Assembly: GCA_025890175.1 (NCBI GenBank)
Contig: JANPYM010000005.1
Span: 2,334,549 to 2,398,548, forward strand
Direction: 5' to 3'
Origin: Ciborinia camelliae
Taxonomy: Eukaryota; Ascomycota; Leotiomycetes; Helotiales; Sclerotiniaceae
Length of the DNA stretch: 64,000 nt
The translations under genes were made by a program, and so were the position numbers. Positions 45,666-57,361 of this stretch are shown here, piece by piece (position 1 is the stretch's first letter; each line of letters opens with the position of its first letter). The notes beneath the pieces are model-generated. The model had not been told where the DNA came from. It saw only the letters and a list, made by a program, of their open reading frames with translations, and did no database searches.

Positions 45666-45878
45666 CTGAGGTTAAGCGCTAAACCCATCCATCACTTAAT
45701 TTTCTCGCGAAACGGGAATCTCGGGGTAGCAAAGCTATCCACTTTGCTCATCCTCCCATCAAATCGTGCGTTTAGCCAAGTGATTCTCCCATCAAATCGT
45801 GCGTTTAGTCAAGTAATCGTCTCTAGCCGGCTCACGCGAGAAAAACTACACTGCAAAAGGTTTAGCGCTCAACCTCAG
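45666..45878. mobile_element. MITE-like inverted repeat
   Basis: CTGAGGTTAAGCGCTAAACC (45666-45685) and its near-exact reverse complement (45859-45878, one mismatch) form the outer arms. TTTTCTCGCG (about 45700-45709) pairs with CGCGAGAAAA (about 45835-45844), extending the arms to about 50 bp. Target-site duplications were not identified. It could be a non-autonomous transposon or a simple hairpin. Confidence 0.55.
45753..45818. repeat. 33-bp direct repeat, two copies
   Basis: CTCCCATCAAATCGTGCGTT begins both units (45753-45785 and 45786-45818), which differ at only a few bases. It lies inside the inverted-repeat element. Confidence 0.9.
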
Positions 45879-46087
45879 CTAGGTGAGATAAGACGGCACT
45901 TAATCGGGGCCCGAATCGGACCCGAATCGGATCCCGAAGCTCACTCGGAAGCTTGGTGTCGACTAGTCGTGCTCGATTGGGGTATATAAGGGATTATCCT
46001 CTAGCATGTTAATAACCGTCGTCTTGATCAACCGAAAATTATACACCCTAAAGAACTCTAAGAATTTTAAGGTTTGAGAGGTTTTGT

Positions 46088-46169
46088 GTCACACGCGTCG
46101 CATCGAATCATATGGGTAGAAACGTAGATGTATAATCTGATCACAGAACTATGCTGAAGAGGAAAGGAT
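46088..46169 (+). repeat. 82-bp dispersed repeat, copy 2
   Basis: Partner of 40746-40827 in the same orientation; about 5.3 kb apart. Confidence 0.8.
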
Positions 46170-46998
46170 CCTCATTACCTCCCATTTAGGTCTAGCCTGT
46201 CTCTTGGAGGGCAGGGACTGATACGGAAAATAGCAATGATAGAGCTGAATGTTCAAGTTTATATGAATGTCTACAATACTTTAAGTATATCAAGGATTTT
46301 GAATGTATGAAATGCTTCTGTTTTACCAGGTCGAGATCATTGAAGAAGTGGGTTAGGTTTCCACTGCTTATTTCAAACCATCAATCTATGATCCTCGATA
46401 CCCTCGGCTAGTTGAGCCCCAAAACAACCCGTCTTACGGATCTAGCAAGAGTCAAGACTGACAAGATTTCGAAGAGCCCACAATGGCGATCTAGTGATCG
46501 CTCGGGAGCCAAACTAATCCATATGTACCATCTGCCAGATGCAGCGCTTGCGTTGGTATTTCAGTCTTCCGTATACGGCCCGGCCCGTATAGTGAGGGGT
46601 ACGTACTTCATTTTTTCAAACCTATCTACATATGTGACATTGAATTCCATCCCACTTAAATACCTATCACTCGGAAGGTACGCAAATACGGAATACTCTT
46701 GATTTTTCCTGGTTTTTTTTTTTTTTGGCGGCTTTCTAACCTTTTACATTTCGGGGGTTTAGGTGTTTTCGTGTTACCAAGAAAGAAATAACCCCCAACA
46801 TTCCTGAATAAGCTGTTTCTGAGTCAGAAGTTGGATGTGTCGCTTCAGCCTTGTAATATGGAATGCTGAGCGGCTACCGATCAGTCCGCTCCCTTGCGTA
46901 GATGGAGTACAAGAACCTTGGTCGTCCTCTTCAATATTATGTAGTATTCTCATAGCAAAATCTCCAGTGGAAGTTCATTGAGATTGTTCCAACTCATT

Positions 46999-48252
46999 AT
47001 GGTTTCTTTACCGTTAGTTGTTGTATCATTCAACGAAAAGCTACCAATCACCACATTCGATTTGCCAGCTCGAGAGGAAAATGAGGCAGATGCCACGAAA
47101 AACCAAAGGAAATCGGAGAAATTCGCAGTTCAGTGTCTTATGATGGTAATATTACTGAACATATTTCTATATAAGGATGTCCGATTTTTCGTGGCGAGGA
47201 CCATGGGAATCCCTCATTGTGCTCATGAAAACGCGACCCTGGTATCCTCTCAATCTGAGAATGATCAAAGCAATTTTCCAACATCTCTAGAGTCTGAGAT
47301 GAGCAACTATGAGCATCATCAGCAATCGCCATGGTTACTTGCTTTAGCAGGTGCTCAAAGTGAAAAGACGTCTGTGTCCTTCAATGATATTACGGATATC
47401 TGCGCCACTTTCTCTTCAAGTTCTAGGAACTCCCCTTCGAATTGCGCAATCAATACCATTGCTTCTATACTACTCCTTAGCGACCCTCTACTTTCACTTC
47501 GATCAGAGCTTATTGGTTTCGCCACTCCGTATCTTTCAGATAGACGACCGCCGAACCACGATTCCAATCCATCAGCTCTACCCGATTTGAGATTCCCTCA
47601 TCCCATGAAATTTCCCAGAGCGGTACCGAACCATATTACCCATACCATCGGTTCTTCTATCCAGCACGTAGGATATTACTGTACCTCCACCTCCACGTGC
47701 AACAATCCGGTATTCGGAATCTCAACGCATGAAGATATTCCCCTGCTCTTCAGATTCCTCCCTTCCATGCTCGGTACCCACGCCGAAATCCTCAAATTTG
47801 GATTTGGCAATGCAACGGGCTATGACTTTACTTCCAACGACTTTGTCACCGGTGGCTTTGACATCCTACTTGAAAGAACAAACGACCCCATTCTGGATCC
47901 CAAGCAAAACTATCTTCAGATGAAGCACGAGGTACACTGTCTTCTTAGCGATGCACTAGCTCTACCTGGACTCTTCTTCAATATCAATCGCGATTCCGAA
48001 GCGCACGCTCTTCTTCATGGAGCCATAAGCCCCTGGACCCGAAGTGAAAAGAGTGAGATAGGACGAATGAAGACGATTATTGTACCGGAACAAAACATGA
48101 TTACTTGCGCGATGGCTACTGCGGCGCAAAGCTCTCTGAGCACGCAATTGCGTATTTATTGGGCTTCTATATTTGGCTTGATTGCCTCGGGAGTATCTGT
48201 ATGGCTGTTTGTTTGGTGGTGGGAAAATAGGAAAGGGGGCATTCGTTTGTAG
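46999..48252 (+). CDS. predicted membrane protein of unknown function
   Basis: Frame of 417 residues from the first in-frame ATG (46999). One hydrophobic segment lies near residues 42-58 (FAVQCLMMVILLNIFLY) and a second near the C-terminus (IYWASIFGLIASGVSVWLF), followed by a short basic tail. Between them is a large, probably extracytoplasmic part with several cysteines (HVGYYCTSTSTCNNP) and a KHEVHC sequence. That fits the HxxHC pattern known from UstYa-type (DUF3328) proteins, but the rest does not resemble that family and there is only one such motif. I do not recognise the protein. An intron inside the frame cannot be excluded. Confidence 0.6.
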   Translation: MVSLPLVVVSFNEKLPITTFDLPAREENEADATKNQRKSEKFAVQCLMMVILLNIFLYKDVRFFVARTMGIPHCAHENATLVSSQSENDQSNFPTSLESEMSNYEHHQQSPWLLALAGAQSEKTSVSFNDITDICATFSSSSRNSPSNCAINTIASILLLSDPLLSLRSELIGFATPYLSDRRPPNHDSNPSALPDLRFPHPMKFPRAVPNHITHTIGSSIQHVGYYCTSTSTCNNPVFGISTHEDIPLLFRFLPSMLGTHAEILKFGFGNATGYDFTSNDFVTGGFDILLERTNDPILDPKQNYLQMKHEVHCLLSDALALPGLFFNINRDSEAHALLHGAISPWTRSEKSEIGRMKTIIVPEQNMITCAMATAAQSSLSTQLRIYWASIFGLIASGVSVWLFVWWWENRKGGIRL

Positions 48253-49115
48253 AATATCTAGGTAGGGAGGGATATCTTTCTAGGTAGTTGGTCGTTTAAG
48301 ATCTTGGGTGGATTGAATGTTTTTATAGAGTATATCCGGAGTAGATTGGCATAAAGGAGAACACTGAAATAAGGAAGAGGAAAGGGGGAGGGTTTCAATG
48401 CTACGTTATGAATAAGAATCGAATGAAAATAAAACCAATTCAATTAGATGATAGTACTGCAGGTGGAATTGAATCCCGTCCATTGGGGATAAGGTATTGA
48501 ACTAAGTGAAGGGGTACGTACCTACCTACTATGTCCATAATGGAATGAAGAAAGATAGGTAGTGAGTGAATAGAGAAAAACGGCAGAGGATAACACCTAG
48601 TAGGTCCAGTACTATAGATGAGAGAGTGAATAACAGTGAAAAAGAAATAGAATCCAACAATCAAACGACTTGGCTTCCCCGAGAATTCCGGAGGAGAAAC
48701 CTCCCAATTTCCCAGGCGTAAAGTAAAATAAGGGGAAAGGATGAAAAACACAGTCCAGAGAATAAATAAATGTCATTAATTATGATCCAATATCAATCAT
48801 CCGATTCAATAAGCAATAAAGTCGACAAGACACCACCTGCACCTCAAAATTGGCTAATTATGTTTTGGTTTGGTAGGCCAAGCTAACCAAGTTGACGACT
48901 AATAAAAGGTTCAACTCCATCGCTCAATCCTCGATTCGCCATGCGAGTTCCCATCGGGATTCGATCCATCCACCCATCCTTAGATCCAATGCAGTCCAAA
49001 CTATACCGAATACAAAAAAGATAATACCGAACCGGACGAATGCGCTGGGTATGACAAAATATACTTACTCATGCACTTATAAGTTTCCTTTCCTCTCAAA
49101 TGCGTCGTAGCCCCC
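48253..49115. other. intergenic, no gene seen
   Basis: Convergent 3' flanks. No gene or notable repeat. Confidence 0.55.
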
Positions 49116-51247
49116 TCAGTGGTCCCCGTTTGCCTTTCCACCAATCCCACTCGATCTCTTGGGGCTTCTTCCATTGGCCAACTCACTGAGAGCACCGTCA
49201 TTCCCATCGTCCTCATTTCCTCCCAGTAATTTTTGCATAAAACTCATGTAATCATATTGTGGCATACCTCTATCTTCCTGTAGATTGGGTCCTTTATGCA
49301 GTGGTATGATTTGAGTCAGTTTATCGATAACCTCATCTGGTACCAAACTATGTCTCAAATCCATTTCTGTGACATAAGGTTTGCCATCTGCAACTTCATG
49401 GAAGGACTGGAAAACTTGTTCTGCTGTGTTTTGATCTTCTGTGACCTCCACCATAAAGCGAATGAATTCTTCGAACGTTACATAGTCTTTCCCGTTTGAT
49501 GTATCGAGGAAATAGTCGTGCATTTCATCTTCGGAGAAAACGAGACCGAGAGACGCCAAAGCTGCACTGAATTCCAATTCTTGTAAACTGTTGCTAGCAT
49601 CGCGATCAAAATGTCGGAAAACACTTTCGAATTCTTCGAGTTGTATTGGTGTCAGATTCGTCATGTTCCGAGCTACTACTTGGTTGTCCAAAAATGCCAA
49701 TTTCTTCGCAACAGAATTTTTGACGAGACTCATTTCATAACAAAGTTCATCGTATGTGTAAGTCGTAAAGTCATTCTCCTCGATGTTGGCTTCCTCACAC
49801 TTCTTGTCTATGGCCTCAATTTGATCCAAAAATTGGTTGAGGGGCGGAAGGTTATCGTGTAGTCGGCGGACATGAACTAATTGATCCTCCACATCACCCT
49901 CCAATCCCGATATTGCCAATTGCATGGTATTCAAGGTGGTTGCGAAATCGTTGGCTTTGTCGGCAAAAGATTTTCGCAATGCATTTTTGATGCTAAAACC
50001 CATTAGCGTAATTCGGTTTGCACACAAATAAAACTTACTCTCTGATGGTCTCGTTTATCAGTTGACCTCTCGCCATTTCACCCTTCATCAATGTCGCCCA
50101 CTCTTCATCTAGAACACACAATCTCAACTCCGGCGGAGGGTCGTAAGCTCGAAGTCGGTATGTGCTGAGCTTCGTCTTTATGTTCCCTAATAGCGCGGCC
50201 AGGTCACTTTTTTCCGCAACCCACTCTCTTTTCTGACCTCTTTTATATGAACTGAAGAGTGTCGCTTGTTTCTTTGCATCTACGTATGTGCCCTCGAAAG
50301 TCGCATCCTGCCAAGTAACAACCTGCTCCTTGATACTTTTCAACAATGCTCTCATCCTCTTCTCGTAAGCACTCTGCATCTCCCAAGCTCCTTGCATGTT
50401 GTTAACAAACTTCTCTACTCTTCGGCCAGCATTTTCGACCTTCTCCATCTGCGAAAAGGCATGGAACCAGTAAGCTATGTAGGTCATCAAACTCCTCTCA
50501 TCCGGCTTGGTCACGTCGCAGACATCCTCAACATCCAAAAGAGCTGGGATACCAATTTCCTTGGTCGCAATATCAAAAGCCAACTGCATATTGCCTCTAT
50601 GGTCACTCTTGTCCAAAGTTTCATAATCGATTAGATCTGGTCTGTGAATATCGAGCAGGGCGCAGAATGCTAAACCATCATTCCAACTATCTGTAAAGTT
50701 GCGTACGCTGACCTCTTCGTAGCAAGCTGTTTTTCTTTGACACCATAGCAATAAACCCTCCTTGGCGGTCATACCCTCTAAGTTGATATCGGAGATAGTG
50801 AATCGAAGAATCAGCGTCCAGATCAAACCAAGGATGATTTTGCGGTTTCCGTCAACAACATCTTCGGCTCCGATGTTTGTCATTTGAATTCCCCTAGATT
50901 TGATGAAGTCCAGCGACAAATTTGCGTTCTCAAATCGCTGTACTCGTAGTTTAGGCTTCGCTGCATATCGTCCGAGTGATTCGTTTGAAAGGCATTCGAG
51001 AAGATGGATGAGAAGAACCTATTCGTGTTAGCATTCAACGGGACAAATCTGACACAGGATCCTTACTCCATCGCTCAAATCTTTAACCAAGTCAACCACC
51101 TCCAGTTTCCTGTGCGCTATTTTGGTGTTCAACCTAGATTCGAATAAATACCCATTCATGCCTTTCAAACGTTAATGAGGCAACTTACCATTTTGTGAAC
51201 GTTTTCTGTTGCACCGTAATCCACTGTTGCTGTTCAGCAAAAGCCAT
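49116..51247 (-). CDS. alpha-actinin
   Basis: Alpha-actinin cross-links actin filaments and in fungi acts in the cytokinetic ring and hyphal tip. Four exons (51189-51247, 51067-51133, 50039-51018, 49116-49992) join to 660 residues. CH1 begins WITVQQKTFTKWLNTKIAHR and includes LVKDLSDGVLLIHLLECLS. CH2 includes GLLLWCQRKT and NFTDSWNDGLAFCALLDIHR. Coiled or spectrin-like sequence follows (MQSAYEKRMRALLKSIKEQV), then EF-hands (FRHFDRDASNSLQELEF, calcium loop DRDASNSLQELE). The start chosen is the Met of MAFAEQQQWITV, where the family usually begins. The frame stays open upstream to an ATG at 52192, which would add 315 residues of acidic, Ser/Pro-rich disordered sequence (975 in total). Only transcript data can decide. 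Confidence 0.9.
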
Positions 51248-52192
51248 CTTTCCAAGCTGATGCTCATGCAGCGGTTCCACCGCCTTTAACGCTCGCCCTG
51301 AACCTGAATTTGATCCCTTTGATTTGTGTCTATGCTGATATCTTTTTCTCCTTCTTCCCAGTCCTAGGCCCTCTTCGCTATTGTCTGGCTTCTCCGCAGA
51401 CCTTTGCAATCGCGCCGACTCGGAAAATTGTCTCGATCTTAATATTTCACGTTCTCTTTGGCTCGCAGATCTTTCGCGTCTTACTACCCTTGGTGGTGTC
51501 GGGGGTGGGGTATTCGGAGGGTTTATCTCAAGATATGTTGTGGAAGAAGAAAGTCTTTTGTCTTGATTCACTGTGTGAGTGTGAATGTGACAGTGGTTTT
51601 CAATTGGATTCGGTGAAGTTGTACGCGGGTGACGTGGTGAAGTGGAAGTGGATATGGATATGCTGCAGGTGGTCTTCTCATTTTTGTTTACTTCTGAATC
51701 AGGATTGGCGGCAGTTGCCGATCCCGACCCCACTGGGCAACGATCGTTGCCAGGGGTAGGATTAATAATTGGCGAGGGGGCAAGCGGGGTTTGGGTTTGG
51801 GCTGGTTCTCCTTCATTTTTTTCAATGACATCGATATCGACATCGACATCGATATCTCCAATTTCTGATGTTGGTGGTGATGGAATTCTAATTTCGTTTG
51901 GTAATTTCGATGATGATGATGATGATGATGATATCGTCGTCGTCCATCCTTCTTCAACTTCCACTTTGATATCTTTGATGTTAACATCGTCCTCTACCTC
52001 TACACCTGCATCTAGATCCTTCACCACCAATATATCTTCTTTCTGGATCCCTTCCAATCTTACATCCTCTTCCTCTGCTCCAAGTTCCTTTTTAAAATCT
52101 CCCACGTCCACTTCCACTTTAACATCTGTATCCTCTTTCTGCGCTGTTGTTTTCGGCTCTATCCTCAAGGACTTTTTCAAAGCGAAAAACAT
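51248..52192 (-). other. in-frame 5' extension of alpha-actinin (leader or N-terminal extension)
   Basis: A stop-free 315-codon stretch from ATG 52192 continues into the alpha-actinin frame. It encodes repeated acidic D/E/V motifs, an octaserine, a Pro/Ser-rich middle and a basic Arg-rich part (RRERSASQREREILRSR) just before CH1. The opposite strand is also open (51642-52205), so an open frame alone is weak evidence. It may be coding or long 5' leader. Confidence 0.45.
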
Positions 52193-53377
52193 ATTTGAAG
52201 AATAAAAATAAAAATCGAAGGAATATAAGAGGTTACCTTACAAAAGATTCTAGAATGAACAGTCCAAGAACCTTTAAGTAAAGGCTCACAATCCCAATTG
52301 CATCTGATCTATACCTACCTGGTCAGCCACCTATCTACTCATTAGCACCTAGTTAAACCATTCATGGTTAAGGTTTCTACGTTATTTTTTTTGCATGATC
52401 ATGATGAAACAACAATCATTCACATTTCTGATCCCGACTTTCTTCACCATCTCTTTTTCAAAGGGAAATATAAATTGATTACCAGTTGAAGAAATGTAGG
52501 CTTCCTTACTAGTGTCATAATATTACTTATGCCATAAAGAGTAATGAAATTTATTATGCAATTAATACCCATCTAATAAAGAATAATCAATCTCGAACTT
52601 CATTCAAATTCAACCATTCAGTATGAGAGGAGTGCATTATCAGATCGATCTAATCTTCTATATAATTCATTTAATGTTTATAAATCACCGATTAACATTT
52701 ATCAATTATTCAATGTTTCTGATTCATAATTCTATTATTTTGTCACTTTTTGATTCACGAGGGAATCTTATTATATGTATTTGATAGTTGAGACGACCAC
52801 TATGTAAGGTAGCTTCGCGTACGATCCAATCCTACCTATGCTTCCATCATACACCTGCTCGGAGCTATACTCTTGACAGTATTTTCCACCTTCAAAAAAT
52901 TCCAATAAACTTTTTTTAAAAATCCAGACAGAGCGCCAGAGTAACAAAGCGATGCGATTTCCAAGTCCGAGGGGATTTGCAAGCAGGAAAGGAGAAGAAA
53001 GCAAAGCAAAGTAGATAGATAGATACCGAAATGTTACCTGAAATGCTACCTGAAATGGAGATGGGGATGGGGGCGGGGAGGATACGAACGTATGCACATC
53101 ATAGAACAGAGCCGCAAAGTAAAATAAAATATAGGATTCCCATCCCTATAAAAGCAAGCAAGCAAGCAAGCAAATTTTCCATTCAAAGTTTCCCATTTCC
53201 ATATATCAGTGCCTAAAAAATAAAAGAATCTCTCAACCTTCACCTTCACCTCCTCATATCTCTCTTCCTCCCTCTTGCCAAAAATCTCCCCCTCCGCCTC
53301 TCGCTCTCCCTCCCCATCCTCCTAAAACCATATCAAATCTCCTAGCTCCCATCCCATCCCACCGCACCGCACCACAC
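52193..53377. other. intergenic, AT-rich
   Basis: No gene supported. An AAGC repeat (about 53154-53172) and GAAATG(C/G)TACCT repeats (about 53028-53055) are present. Confidence 0.55.
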
Positions 53378-54520
53378 CTACGAAATAAAGCACAGCGCCC
53401 CTAACATCAAATAAAAGACCAAGAGAGGGAAAACCGCCAAACCAACTCTATTCTTCACCACTCCACTTCCGCCCAGAATGCTAATACCAGCCGCCATACT
53501 CCACGCCACGAGGACGATGTATATAGGGATTCGAGGGATGGGGTGGAGACCGAGGGCTGAGAGGAGAGCGGCAATGACGAGAGGGAACAGTGTGTAGCCT
53601 ATTATGCAGACGGATTGCGCGAAGGATCTAGGGGGTTCTATGTGAGTTTGTGTTTTTTGGTGGTTTCCCCTTAAGAAGAGGGGTAAAAAATGGGGGGAGG
53701 GGAGGGAGAAAGAGGGATAAATGAACAAGAGACGAGAAGAAAATAAAATAACTCACATATTACCCCCCAATAACTTAATCTGCACCGTAACCACCGCCTC
53801 CCCCAACCAAACCATAGCAAAAACCCCACTAAAAACCTTACTCATCTGATCACCCCTCGCCCTGAAACTAAGCAACAGACTCAAGCTCAAGCAAAAGACC
53901 AGCGGTCCCCATAAATCCCAATCCCTCAATCCCTCACTCATGCCATTATTCTGCGTGAGGCCCTCTACATCCGTGACTCTGCCAATCATACCCCTCAACT
54001 CCTCTCTGGCGCCTTGCATGCCGTTTTCGCGGAATGAAGAATATGCGCCTCGCAGACCGTGAGAATCGATCATCGAACCGCCGAAGAGATATTTAGGGTA
54101 GAGGACTTCGCGCATTTTGGACCAGATGGCGGAGAGGTCTCGAGAGAGCGTTTCCCAGACTGTTTCATCGATCGTGTTGGTTGGGGCGCGACGGTCCTCA
54201 CCGGGGATGCGGGAGGTGAGGTAGTTTTGGTTGGATTGGGAGGAGGAGGATTGTGTGGGTTGGATGTTGCCTGTTAGAGGTGTGCGAGATGTGGTGGCGT
54301 TTAGGGGGTCATCGAGATCATCGAGGGTTGCTGTAGTGTTTATGTTAGTTGGTGTTATATTCCTCCAGTTGACAAATCCCGCCTTCCCTCCCCAGGCGTA
54401 TAAACAGCGTAAACATTATAGAGATATAAACATACCATCATCAGGATCAATTAAATCATCTTCCCCACCGTCAAGATGTGGTTGATTGTAATGTTGATAA
54501 GGATTTGAAGAAGAAGCCAT
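53378..54520 (-). CDS. Yip1-domain Golgi membrane protein, YIPF6/Yip4-like
   Basis: Yip1-family proteins are multi-pass membrane proteins of ER-Golgi transport that interact with Rab GTPases. Three exons (54436-54520, 53757-54330, 53378-53627) join to 302 residues. The N-terminal half is soluble and acidic (NPYQHYNQPHLDGGEDDLID) and holds the family stretch ETVWETLSRDLSAIWSKMRE. Then come WDLWGPLVFCLSLSLLLSF, a run of five hydrophobic segments including VFAMVWLGEAVVTVQIKLLG, SVCIIGYTLFPLVIAALLSA and a C-terminus ending in the last helix. The split codon between exons 2 and 3 restores GGNISFAQSV. The gene appears intact. YIPF6 versus other Yip members is judged from WDLWGP and VWETLSRDL. Confidence 0.87.
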
Positions 54521-54567
54521 GATGTGATGTGCTTCCAGCGAGTATACGAGCGGCGACTGAATAGTTC

Positions 54568-54606
<39 letters not shown>

Positions 54607-55618
54607 CAATAACCAACCCAATCACCCAATCAAACCAAGTTATCAAACCCTTCCAGTCTATGCAATCAACGATGCAACTGCGTACCTCCTCTAACCAAAT
54701 CCAACCTTCCGTTCAGGGTAAGAGCCGACTATGAAACGTAAACGTAAACGTCCCGTAAATATCCAGTAGGTATAGGTGCCTAGGTGAAAGGAATCGCCAA
54801 TTATTGGAATCTCGAGAGGTAGTCGTCGCGATAAACTCGTCCTCTTCTCTTCTCTTCTTTCTATCAAAATTCCTATCAAATCAATAAGCACCCAAGATAA
54901 ACAAGTTATACGATAAGCTTACCTGAGAATTAGAATTCGTGAAGCTATGAATCGATCCCGATCCCGATCCAAATAAAATAATAATTCCACGGTATCCTTA
55001 AGCTACCACTAACCACTACCTAAGCTACTGGACAGCCTTAACTTCCCTGCGCCCTTCCCTGCGCGGCGCTTGCACTCCACTAATAACATCGACATCCGAC
55101 TAATCCAGTTACGGTTAGACTTCCCGTCTTACATACTACCTAGGTACATATACAAGGTCCGAGCTCCGGGTGTCTTAATAGGTAGTCAAGTTTCTTTTTT
55201 TTTTACCTTACCTACCTACCTAGGTCCTTTTAGGTACCTTCACCAATCATTCCTATCGTTATTGTTTTACAGAGATAAATTGTATAAAAGAGTGTGTATT
55301 GTATTGTATCGTATTGTATTATATAGCATATAGCAGCATTAAATCATAATCATAATCATATCTCGAAACCAAAACCCATGATAAACTAATCGTAAAAGAA
55401 TGAATCCCTTTCCTCCTGCCCATCCCTATCCCCATCCATCCATCCAATTCATCCCCAAGAATCCCATCATTAAAACTCAAACTCAAACTCAAGTGCCGAA
55501 ATGAAATGGTAAATCAAGAACCAATCCAATGCGAGACGTTGCGTGATCCAGACATTCGAGGTCCCAAGTCTTATTGCTTTGCGAGTGCATGCTTGCAAGG
55601 ACGACCGGCCACTGGCAA
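54521..55618. other. intergenic, YIPF6-like promoter
   Basis: No gene supported. A (CT)n tract (54570-54606) lies just upstream of the YIPF6-like ATG, and TACCTACC repeats occur near 55205-55225. Confidence 0.6.
54570..54606. repeat. (CT)n microsatellite
   Basis: Pure TCTC run about 50-85 bp upstream of the YIPF6-like start codon, on the transcribed side; reads (GA)n in the leader. Confidence 0.95.
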
Positions 55619-57361
55619 TTACTTGTGAGTAGCGCTGCCGTTACCATTACCATTATGGCCATTTCCGTAACTCCCATTTCCATTATGGCCATTACCAAGT
55701 CCATTTCCAGAACCAGATTGGCCAGTGGCTTGATAACCATCCGATCTCATATCGCCCATGCCACCCATCTTTCTTCTCTTCTCTCTTCTCTCATTTCTCT
55801 CCTCACGGAAAACATGACCAAGCGAATGACCTGTTTCCTTTCTCTTTCCATTTCTTCGGGCCCAATCGACCTCGGCTTGGTTCAATGGTGGTTCCATTTC
55901 CGTAGGTCCATATGGATTATAGACTGGAAGAGCTCGTGGTTGAGACTTTGGTCCTGGTTTCCCATGTCCATAAGATCCAATGTTTCCATTGATGCCGCAC
56001 AAGGCCCAAGCGAATACAGCCACTTCCCGAATGGATTTGATGGACGTTGCGTCAGAAGCACCGGGTTGAAGTGCAGGTGCTTCATGACCATGAACAAAGC
56101 GATCGTTTTGACCGGGTTGATGAAGATGTGGATTGATTGGATTAATACCCCACGGTGCATTTGCTTGATGACCGACTGCTGATCCCGTAGGAGCTTTGCG
56201 CAAAATGACAACCAATCCATCAGAAGTACAAGAAATGACAGCTTCCAATTGAATTGGTTGAAATGGAGGTAAAACCTCACGAGTTGGTGGATTAGCCGCA
56301 GATCGGGTGCGATTGTTTCGTCTAACGACTCCACCTCGAGTTGGTTGAGAAGTAGATCTCATAGTGGAGGGAGATGATGATGAGTTGTTATTTCTACCAA
56401 CTGTACCACCTTCACTCTCATCCTCACTTCCACTAATATCACTGACTTCATCAAGAGCTTGGTTAAGTTCCTCAATCTCATGAGGATGACGAGGATCACG
56501 ACACCAAAAGACGAGATGAGCAATAGAGTCATTTCCTTTGGCACTTTCGATAGCGGCGATAGAATCGGGTAAGCATTGTTGTTGAATACACTCGTAAAAG
56601 CTCTTGCCTAACATGTAATCCTTGTTGATACCGAGAACTTTTTCAATTGCATCGGTGCAATACATGACTGTCAAGCTTCGAGTGAAACGATTGAGAATGA
56701 GAGCTGCTCGTGGTTCTCGTGTAGCAGTGTCCGTATTTGGTACTCGAAACTTGAAGGAAAGATTCTCCAACATGTGATATCTCAAATCCTTTGGAGGAGC
56801 TGTGAAGCGTCGGACAATACTCTTGGATGTTTCTTGTTCTATATCATTGTAAGTAAACAGAAAAATAAACCATATATAAATTCATACTCATTGCTCCACG
56901 AACCCTATCCATATAGTCTTCAGACTCATTAGGGTCGTTATAGACACTGGTACAAGCAACCAAGACGTCATGAACAACAGTGAATACACATTCACACGTG
57001 ACAAAATGCGGGTTCTCAGGAGTGCTGTCCTTGTGCTGGATTTTGGCATGGTAAATTACTGCAGCCTTCTCCAAGTGAACACCCTGACTTGTTGCTTGAC
57101 GAGCAAGGGGAGTATCATCATTGTTCTTGTCGAAATACTCGAACCAAGGTTTGCCCATGACATCCTCAGGTTCATATCCAAGAATTTCAGAGATGGACTC
57201 CGTAACGAACAAGATGTTGGCCTCGGAGGTAAGATCTAATTGAAAGAAAACATTAGAATGATTAATCAGACTTTACTGAACCAACAGGACGAATGCGCAG
57301 ATAGAAATGATTGATATTCCAAGAATAACTTACTGTGGATGGTCATGAAAGTAGTCTCCAT
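55619..57361 (-). CDS. PAS-domain protein, likely nuclear signalling or transcription factor
   Basis: PAS domains sense signals or mediate dimerisation. Three exons (57334-57361, 56888-57235, 55619-56838) join to 531 residues. The start is the ATG of METTFMTIH; the longer frame upstream has no ATG. The first PAS domain (about 10-120) shows ILFVTESISEILGYEPEDVM and GKPWFEYFDKNN. The second (about 150-235) shows LTVMYCTDAIEKVLGINKDY and GKSFYECI. Neither has the NCRFLQ motif of flavin-binding LOV domains, so this is not a blue-light receptor of White Collar or Vivid type. A Ser/acidic stretch, an Arg/Lys-rich patch (EERNERREKRRK, possible nuclear signal) and a Gly/Asn/His-rich tail follow. No GATA or bHLH DNA-binding domain is visible. 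Confidence 0.82.

Larger units (their letters stand above)
44960..46990. other. intergenic with MITE-like and dispersed repeats
   Basis: No gene supported. It holds an inverted repeat with internal 33-bp direct repeats (45666-45878), a TATATAAGGG element (about 45973) and copy 2 of the 82-bp dispersed repeat. Confidence 0.5.

Noticed and set aside
46978..46998. Start of the membrane protein at 46978
   Set aside because: That codon is TTG; the first ATG in frame is at 46999.
51642..52205. Plus-strand frame of 187 codons opposite the alpha-actinin extension
   Set aside because: Serine/threonine/valine-rich mirror of a repetitive acidic frame; no family, likely shadow.
55619..57361. White Collar/Vivid blue-light receptor
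   Set aside because: PAS domains lack the NCRFLQ flavin-binding motif and no GATA zinc finger is present.
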